Below are positions 30,501-38,994 of a stretch of DNA of 38,994 nt, piece after piece; positions within the stretch are counted from its first letter, which is position 1; the number at the start of each line of letters is the position of its first letter. Both the position numbers and the translations under genes were made by a program. The DNA comes from Rhizoclosmatium globosum. Taxonomy: Eukaryota; Chytridiomycota; Chytridiomycetes; Chytridiales; Chytriomycetaceae. Location: NCBI GenBank assembly GCA_002104985.1, contig MCGO01000291.1, positions 1 through 38,994 of the forward strand, read 5' to 3'. The notes beneath the pieces are model-generated. The model was given only the letters and a program-made list of their open reading frames with translations, was not told where the DNA came from and made no database searches.

Positions 30501-33500
30501 ACGACTGGTTGCATTTCTAACCAGTCAGAACTCAACACCCACAAGAGCAAAAAGCACCATGTCAAGATCTAATCAGCTCCCTTTAATGCATACAAAGTGA
30601 TCTGGATGCTTGTTTCTGCTTCAAGTGCAGTTTTCACGACTGGTTGCATTTCTAACCAGTCAGAACTCAACACCACAAGAGCAAAAAGCACCATGTAAGT
30701 CTAATCAGCTCCCTTTAATGCATACAAAGTGATCTGGATTCTTGTTTCTGCTTCAAGTGCAGTTTTCACGACTGGTTGCATTTCTAACCAGTCAGAACTC
30801 AACACCCACAAGAGCAAAAAGCACCATGTCAAGATCTAATCAGCTCCCTTTAATGCATACAAAGTGATCTGGATGCTTGTTTCTGCTTCAAGTGCAGTTT
30901 TCACGACTGGTTGCATTTCTAACCAGTCAGAACTCAACACCACAAGAGCAAAAAGCACCATGTTAAGCTCTAATCAGCTCCCTTTAATGCATACAAAGTG
31001 ATCTGGATTCTTGTTTCTGCTTCAAGTGCAGTTTTCACGACTGGTTGCATTTCTAACCAGTCAGAACTCAACACCCACAAGAGCAAAAAGCACCATGTCA
31101 AGATCTAATCAGCTCCCTTTAATGCATACAAAGTGATCTGGATGCTTGTTTCTGCTTCAAGTGCAGTTTTCACGACTGGTTGCATTTCTAACCAGTCAGA
31201 ACTCAACACCCACAAGAGCAAAAAGCACCATGTCAAGATCTAATCAGCTCCCTTTAATGCATACAAAGTGATCTGGATGCTTGTTTCTGCTTCAAGTGCA
31301 GTTTTCACGACTGGTTGCATTTCTAACCAGTCAGAACTCAACACCCACAAGAGCAAAAAGCACCATGTCAAGATCTAATCAGCTCCCTTTAATGCATACA
31401 AAGTGATCTGGATGCTTGTTTCTGCTTCAAGTGCAGTTTTCACGACTGGTTGCATTTCTAACCAGTCAGAACTCAACACCCACAAGAGCAAAAAGCACCA
31501 TGTTAAGATCTAATCAGCTCCCTTTAATGCATACAAAGTGATCTGGATGCTTGTTTCTGCTTCAAGTGCAGTTTTCACGACTGGTTGCATTTCTAACCAG
31601 TCAGAACTCAACACCCACAAGAGCAAAAAGCACCATGTAAGATCTAATCAGCTCCCTTTAATGCATACAAAGTGATCTGGATCTTGTTTCTGCTTCAAGT
31701 GCAGTTTTCACGACTGGTTGCATTTCTAACCAGTCAGAACTCAACACCCACAAGAGCAAAAAGCACCATGTAAGCTCTAATCAGCTCCCTTTAATGCATA
31801 CAAAGTGATCTGGATGCTTGTTTCTGCTTCAAGTGCAGTTTTCACGACTGGTTGCATTTCTAACCAGTCAGAACTCAACACCCACAAGAGCAAAAAGCAC
31901 CATGTCAAGATCTAATCAGCTCCCTTTAATGCATACAAAGTGATCTGGATGCTTGTTTCTGCTTCAAGTGCAGTTTTCACGACTGGTTGCATTTCTAACC
32001 AGTCAGAACTCAACACCCACAAGAGCAAAAAGCACCATGTCAAGCTCTAATCAGCTCCCTTTAATGCATACAAAGTGATCTGGATTCTTGTTTCTGCTTC
32101 AAGTGCAGTTTTCACGACTGGTTGCATTTCTAACCAGTCAGAACTCAACACCCACAAGAGCAAAAAGCACCATGTCAAGATCTAATCAGCTCCCTTTAAT
32201 GCATACAAAGTGATCTGGATGCTTGTTTCTGCTTCAAGTGCAGTTTTCACGACTGGTTGCATTTCTAACCAGTCAGAACTCAACACCCACAAGAGCAAAA
32301 AGCACCATGTCAAGATCTAATCAGCTCCCTTTAATGCATACAAAGTGATCTGGATGCTTGTTTCTGCTTCAAGTGCAGTTTTCACGACTGGTTGCATTTC
32401 TAACCAGTCAGAACTCAACACCACAAGAGCAAAAAGCACCATGTCAAGATCTAATCAGCTCCCTTTAATGCATACAAAGTGATCTGGATCTTGTTTCTGC
32501 TTCAAGTGCAGTTTTCACGACTGGTTGCATTTCTAACCAGTCAGAACTCAACACCCACAAGAGCAAAAAGCACCATGTTAAGCTCTAATCAGCTCCCTTT
32601 AATGCATACAAAGTGATCTGGATGCTTGTTTCTGCTTCAAGTGCAGTTTTCACGACTGGTTGCATTTCTAACCAGTCAGAACTCAACACCCACAAGAGCA
32701 AAAAGCACCATGTCAAGATCTAATCAGCTCCCTTTAATGCATACAAAGTGATCTGGATTCTTGTTTCTGCTTCAAGTGCAGTTTTCACGACTGGTTGCAT
32801 TTCTAACCAGTCAGAACTCAACACCCACAAGAGCAAAAAGCACCATGTCAAGATCTAATCAGCTCCCTTTAATGCATACAAAGTGATCTGGATGCTTGTT
32901 TCTGCTTCAAGTGCAGTTTTCACGACTGGTTGCATTTCTAACCAGTCAGAACTCAACACCCACAAGAGCAAAAAGCACCATGTCAAGCTCTAATCAGCTC
33001 CCTTTAATGCATACAAAGTGATCTGGATGCTTGTTTCTGCTTCAAGTGCAGTTTTCACGACTGGTTGCATTTCTAACCAGTCAGAACTCAACACCACAAG
33101 AGCAAAAAGCACCATGTCAAGATCTAATCAGCTCCCTTTAATGCATACAAAGTGATCTGGATGCTTGTTTCTGCTTCAAGTGCAGTTTTCACGACTGGTT
33201 GCATTTCTAACCAGTCAGAACTCAACACCCACAAGAGCAAAAAGCACCATGTCAAGATCTAATCAGCTCCCTTTAATGCATACAAAGTGATCTGGATTCT
33301 TGTTTCTGCTTCAAGTGCAGTTTTCACGACTGGTTGCATTTCTAACCAGTCAGAACTCAACACCCACAAGAGCAAAAAGCACCATGTTAAGATCTAATCA
33401 GCTCCCTTTAATGCATACAAAGTGATCTGGATTCTTGTTTCTGCTTCAAGTGCAGTTTTCACGACTGGTTGCATTTCTAACCAGTCAGAACTCAACACCC

Positions 33501-36500
33501 ACAAGAGCAAAAAGCACCATGTCAAGATCTAATCAGCTCCCTTTAATGCATACAAAGTGATCTGGATTCTTGTTTCTGCTTCAAGTGCAGTTTTCACGAC
33601 TGGTTGCATTTCTAACCAGTCAGAACTCAACACCCACAAGAGCAAAAAGCACCATGTAAGCTCTAATCAGCTCCCTTTAATGCATACAAAGTGATCTGGA
33701 TCTTGTTTCTGCTTCAAGTGCAGTTTTCACGACTGGTTGCATTTCTAACCAGTCAGAACTCAACACCCACAAGAGCAAAAAGCACCATGTCAAGATCTAA
33801 TCAGCTCCCTTTAATGCATACAAAGTGATCTGGATGCTTGTTTCTGCTTCAAGTGCAGTTTTCACGACTGGTTGCATTTCTAACCAGTCAGAACTCAACA
33901 CCCACAAGAGCAAAAAGCACCATGTCAAGATCTAATCAGCTCCCTTTAATGCATACAAAGTGATCTGGATGCTTGTTTCTGCTTCAAGTGCAGTTTTCAC
34001 GACTGGTTGCATTTCTAACCAGTCAGAACTCAACACCCACAAGAGCAAAAAGCACCATGTCAAGCTCTAATCAGCTCCCTTTAATGCATACAAAGTGATC
34101 TGGATGCTTGTTTCTGCTTCAAGTGCAGTTTTCACGACTGGTTGCATTTCTAACCAGTCAGAACTCAACACCCACAAGAGCAAAAAGCACCATGTTAAGA
34201 TCTAATCAGCTCCCTTTAATGCATACAAAGTGATCTGGATGCTTGTTTCTGCTTCAAGTGCAGTTTTCACGACTGGTTGCATTTCTAACCAGTCAGAACT
34301 CAACACCCACAAGAGCAAAAAGCACCATGTTAAGCTCTAATCAGCTCCCTTTAATGCATACAAAGTGATCTGGATGCTTGTTTCTGCTTCAAGTGCAGTT
34401 TTCACGACTGGTTGCATTTCTAACCAGTCAGAACTCAACACCCACAAGAGCAAAAAGCACCATGTCAAGATCTAATCAGCTCCCTTTAATGCATACAAAG
34501 TGATCTGGATGCTTGTTTCTGCTTCAAGTGCAGTTTTCACGACTGGTTGCATTTCTAACCAGTCAGAACTCAACACCCACAAGAGCAAAAAGCACCATGT
34601 TAAGCTCTAATCAGCTCCCTTTAATGCATACAAAGTGATCTGGATTCTTGTTTCTGCTTCAAGTGCAGTTTTCACGACTGGTTGCATTTCTAACCAGTCA
34701 GAACTCAACACCCACAAGAGCAAAAAGCACCATGTTAAGCTCTAATCAGCTCCCTTTAATGCATACAAAGTGATCTGGATTCTTGTTTCTGCTTCAAGTG
34801 CAGTTTTCACGACTGGTTGCATTTCTAACCAGTCAGAACTCAACACCCACAAGAGCAAAAAGCACCATGTCAAGATCTAATCAGCTCCCTTTAATGCATA
34901 CAAAGTGATCTGGATGCTTGTTTCTGCTTCAAGTGCAGTTTTCACGACTGGTTGCATTTCTAACCAGTCAGAACTCAACACCCACAAGAGCAAAAAGCAC
35001 CATGTCAAGATCTAATCAGCTCCCTTTAATGCATACAAAGTGATCTGGATTCTTGTTTCTGCTTCAAGTGCAGTTTTCACGACTGGTTGCATTTCTAACC
35101 AGTCAGAACTCAACACCCACAAGAGCAAAAAGCACCATGTTAAGCTCTAATCAGCTCCCTTTAATGCATACAAAGTGATCTGGATGCTTGTTTCTGCTTC
35201 AAGTGCAGTTTTCACGACTGGTTGCATTTCTAACCAGTCAGAACTCAACACCCACAAGAGCAAAAAGCACCATGTAAGCTCTAATCAGCTCCCTTTAATG
35301 CATACAAAGTGATCTGGATGCTTGTTTCTGCTTCAAGTGCAGTTTTCACGACTGGTTGCATTTCTAACCAGTCAGAACTCAACACCCACAAGAGCAAAAA
35401 GCACCATGTTAAGCTCTAATCAGCTCCCTTTAATGCATACAAAGTGATCTGGATGCTTGTTTCTGCTTCAAGTGCAGTTTTCACGACTGGTTGCATTTCT
35501 AACCAGTCAGAACTCAACACCCACAAGAGCAAAAAGCACCATGTCAAGATCTAATCAGCTCCCTTTAATGCATACAAAGTGATCTGGATGCTTGTTTCTG
35601 CTTCAAGTGCAGTTTTCACGACTGGTTGCATTTCTAACCAGTCAGAACTCAACACCCACAAGAGCAAAAAGCACCATGTCAAGATCTAATCAGCTCCCTT
35701 TAATGCATACAAAGTGATCTGGATGCTTGTTTCTGCTTCAAGTGCAGTTTTCACGACTGGTTGCATTTCTAACCAGTCAGAACTCAACACCACAAGAGCA
35801 AAAAGCACCATGTCAAGCTCTAATCAGCTCCCTTTAATGCATACAAAGTGATCTGGATGCTTGTTTCTGCTTCAAGTGCAGTTTTCACGACTGGTTGCAT
35901 TTCTAACCAGTCAGAACTCAACACCACAAGAGCAAAAAGCACCATGTCAAGCTCTAATCAGCTCCCTTTAATGCATACAAAGTGATCTGGATCTTGTTTC
36001 TGCTTCAAGTGCAGTTTTCACGACTGGTTGCATTTCTAACCAGTCAGAACTCAACACCACAAGAGCAAAAAGCACCATGTCAAGCTCTAATCAGCTCCCT
36101 TTAATGCATACAAAGTGATCTGGATGCTTGTTTCTGCTTCAAGTGCAGTTTTCACGACTGGTTGCATTTCTAACCAGTCAGAACTCAACACCCACAACAG
36201 CAAAAAGCACCATGTTAAGCTCTAATCAGCTCCCTTTAATGCATACAAAGTGATCTGGATGCTTGTTTCTGCTTCAAGTGCAGTTTTCACGACTGGTTGC
36301 ATTTCTAACCAGTCAGAACTCAACACCCACAACAGCAAAAAGCACCATGTTAAGCTCTAATCAGCTCCCTTTAATGCATACAAAGTGATCTGGATTCTTG
36401 TTTCTGCTTCAAGTGCAGTTTTCACGACTGGTTGCATTTCTAACCAGTCAGAACTCAACACCCACAAGAGCAAAAAGCACCATGTAAGCTCTAATCAGCT

Positions 36501-38994
36501 CCCTTTAATGCATACAAAGTGATCTGGATGCTTGTTTCTGCTTCAAGTGCAGTTTTCACGACTGGTTGCATTTCTAACCAGTCAGAACTCAACACCCACA
36601 AGAGCAAAAAGCACCATGTCAAGCTCTAATCAGCTCCCTTTAATGCATACAAAGTGATCTGGATGCTTGTTTCTGCTTCAAGTGCAGTTTTCACGACTGG
36701 TTGCATTTCTAACCAGTCAGAACTCAACACCCACAAGAGCAAAAAGCACCATGTTAAGCTCTAATCAGCTCCCTTTAATGCATACAAAGTGATCTGGATG
36801 CTTGTTTCTGCTTCAAGTGCAGTTTTCACGACTGGTTGCATTTCTAACCAGTCAGAACTCAACACCCACAAAGCAAAAAGCACCATGTCAAGCTCTAATC
36901 AGCTCCCTTTAATGCATACAAAGTGATCTGGATGCTTGTTTCTGCTTCAAGTGCAGTTTTCACGACTGGTTGCATTTCTAACCAGTCAGAACTCAACACC
37001 CACAAGAGCAAAAAGCACCATGTTAAGCTCTAATCAGCTCCCTTTAATGCATACAAAGTGATCTGGATTCTTGTTTCTGCTTCAAGTGCAGTTTTCACGA
37101 CTGGTTGCATTTCTAACCAGTCAGAACTCAACACCCACAAGAGCAAAAAGCACCATGTAAGCTCTAATCAGCTCCCTTTAATGCATACAAAGTGATCTGG
37201 ATGCTTGTTTCTGCTTCAAGTGCAGTTTTCACGACTGGTTGCATTTCTAACCAGTCAGAACTCAACACCCACAACAGCAAAAAGCACCATGTCAAGATCT
37301 AATCAGCTCCCTTTAATGCATACAAAGTGATCTGGATGCTTGTTTCTGCTTCAAGTGCAGTTTTCACGACTGGTTGCATTTCTAACCAGTCAGAACTCAA
37401 CACCACAAGAGCAAAAAGCACCATGTCAAGATCTAATCAGCTCCCTTTAATGCATACAAAGTGATCTGGATGCTTGTTTCTGCTTCAAGTGCAGTTTTCA
37501 CGACTGGTTGCATTTCTAACCAGTCAGAACTCAACACCCACAGAGCAAAAAGCACCATGTTAAGCTCTAATCAGCTCCCTTTAATGCATACAAAGTGATC
37601 TGGATGCTTGTTTCTGCTTCAAGTGCAGTTTTCACGACTGGTTGCATTTCTAACCAGTCAGAACTCAACACCCACAAGAGCAAAAAGCACCATGTTAAGC
37701 TCTAATCAGCTCCCTTTAATGCATACAAAGTGATCTGGATGCTTGTTTCTGCTTCAAGTGCAGTTTTCACGACTGGTTGCATTTCTAACCAGTCAGAACT
37801 CAACACCCACAAGAGCAAAAAGCACCATGTTAAGCTCTAATCAGCTCCCTTTAATGCATACAAAGTGATCTGGATGCTTGTTTCTGCTTCAAGTGCAGTT
37901 TTCACGACTGGTTGCATTTCTAACCAGTCAGAACTCAACACCCACAAGAGCAAAAAGCACCATGTTAAGCTCTAATCAGCTCCCTTTAATGCATACAAAG
38001 TGATCTGGATGCTTGTTTCTGCTTCAAGTGCAGTTTTCACGACTGGTTGCATTTTAACCAGTCAGAACTCAACACCCACAAGAGCAAAAAGCACCATGTC
38101 AAGTCTAATCAGCTCCCTTTAATGCATACAAAGTGATCTGGATCTTGTTTCTGCTTCAAGTGCAGTTTTCACGACTGGTTGCATTTCTAACCAGTCAGAA
38201 CTCAACACCCACAAGAGCAAAAAGCACCATGTCAAGCTCTAATCAGCTCCCTTTAATGCATACAAAGTGATCTGGATGCTTGTTTCTGCTTCAAGTGCAG
38301 TTTTCACGACTGGTTGCATTTCTAACCAGTCAGAACTCAACACCCACAAGAGCAAAAAGCACCATGTCAAGATCTAATCAGCTCCCTTTAATGCATACAA
38401 AGTGATCTGGATTCTTGTTTCTGCTTCAAGTGCAGTTTTCACGACTGGTTGCATTTCTAACCAGTCAGAACTCAACACCACAAGAGCAAAAAGCACCATG
38501 TCAAGATCTAATCAGCTCCCTTTAATGCATACAAAGTGATCTGGATGCTTGTTTCTGCTTCAAGTGCAGTTTTCACGACTGGTTGCATTTCTAACCAGTC
38601 AGAACTCAACACCCACAAGAGCAAAAGCACCATGTTAAGCTCTAATCAGCTCCCTTTAATGCATACAAAGTGATCTGGATGCTTGTTTCTGCTTCAAGTG
38701 CAGTTTTCACGACTGGTTGCATTTTACAACCAGTCAGAACTCAACACCACAAGAGCAAAAAGCACCATGTCAAGATCTAATCAGCTCCCTTTAATGCATA
38801 CAAAGTGATCTGGATTCTTGTTTCTGCTTCAAGTGCAGTTTTCACGACTGGTTGCATTTACAACCAGTCAGAACTCAACACCCACAACAGCAAAAAGCAC
38901 CATGTCAAGCTCTAATCAGCTCCCTTTAATGCATACAAGTGATCTGGATGCTTGTTTCTGCTTCAAGTGCAGTTTTCACGACTGGTTGCATTTC
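24567..38994 (+). repeat. 135-bp satellite array B (about 107 tandem units, continues off window)
   Basis: Same unit and same orientation as array A, entering at unit position 52 (CTTCAAGTGCAG) and running to the last base. Units vary mainly at a few columns: GGAT(G/T)CTTG, ATGT(C/T)AAG, AAG(A/C)TCT and the C-run in CAACACCC. The two main types, GTCAAGATCT and GTTAAGCTCT, are mixed, with recombinants of both kinds, and no regular higher-order period is evident by eye. A rare variant (CAACACTAACCAGAGC with ATGCACC, 25426-25446) also occurs in array A near 19830. No gene or other insertion is seen within it. Confidence 0.97.

Noticed and set aside
11651..38994. CRISPR-like regular repeat
   Set aside because: The whole 135-bp unit is conserved, with no variable spacers, and the setting is eukaryotic.

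Overview
The window looks like a repeat-dominated, probably fungal, chromosomal region. The fungal assignment is an inference from three things: short introns (47, 48 and 70 nt) starting GTAAGC, a RecQ-type helicase fragment next to a protein resembling the fungal DUF6589 family, and a Ty3/gypsy LTR retrotransposon. The phylum cannot be resolved by eye. About 60% of the window is a 135-bp satellite.

Layout. (1) 1-249: an open reading frame running off the left edge on the minus strand, unidentified. (2) 250-1264: no recognisable gene; it should hold the 3' LTR of the next element. (3) 1265-10870, minus strand: a Ty3/gypsy element with a gag frame and a 2,604-codon pol frame. Pol order is aspartic protease, reverse transcriptase, RNase H, a complete ExoIII/APE1-like AP-endonuclease domain, integrase core, an unrecognised insertion of about 275 residues, integrase C-terminus and a weak chromodomain-like tail. 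Gag and Pol share one frame, separated by a single UGA inside a zinc-knuckle-like motif. The 5' end is rearranged: no 5' LTR is visible, and 236 bp of gag is present again in inverted orientation at 10871-11106. (4) 11227-11651, minus strand: the 3' end of a spliced gene with an Arg/Asp-rich C-terminus, cut off by the satellite. (5) 11651-20552: satellite array A, about 66 units. (6) 20553-24566: a non-satellite island with two convergent genes, a RecQ-like helicase lacking its first lobe (plus strand) and a three-exon, 873-residue DUF6589-like gene (minus strand). (7) 24567-38994: satellite array B, about 107 units in the same orientation, running off the right edge.

How the parts relate. 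The helicase/DUF6589-like pair sits inside what looks like one satellite array and the two genes end almost back to back, which suggests a mobile or selfish two-gene module. The truncated helicase now takes its first ATG from a satellite unit. Each satellite unit carries an 8-9 bp inverted repeat whose arms stay intact in every loop-length variant I saw. The AP-endonuclease domain inside an LTR-retrotransposon Pol and the satellite-embedded helicase/DUF6589-like module are the two most unusual things here.
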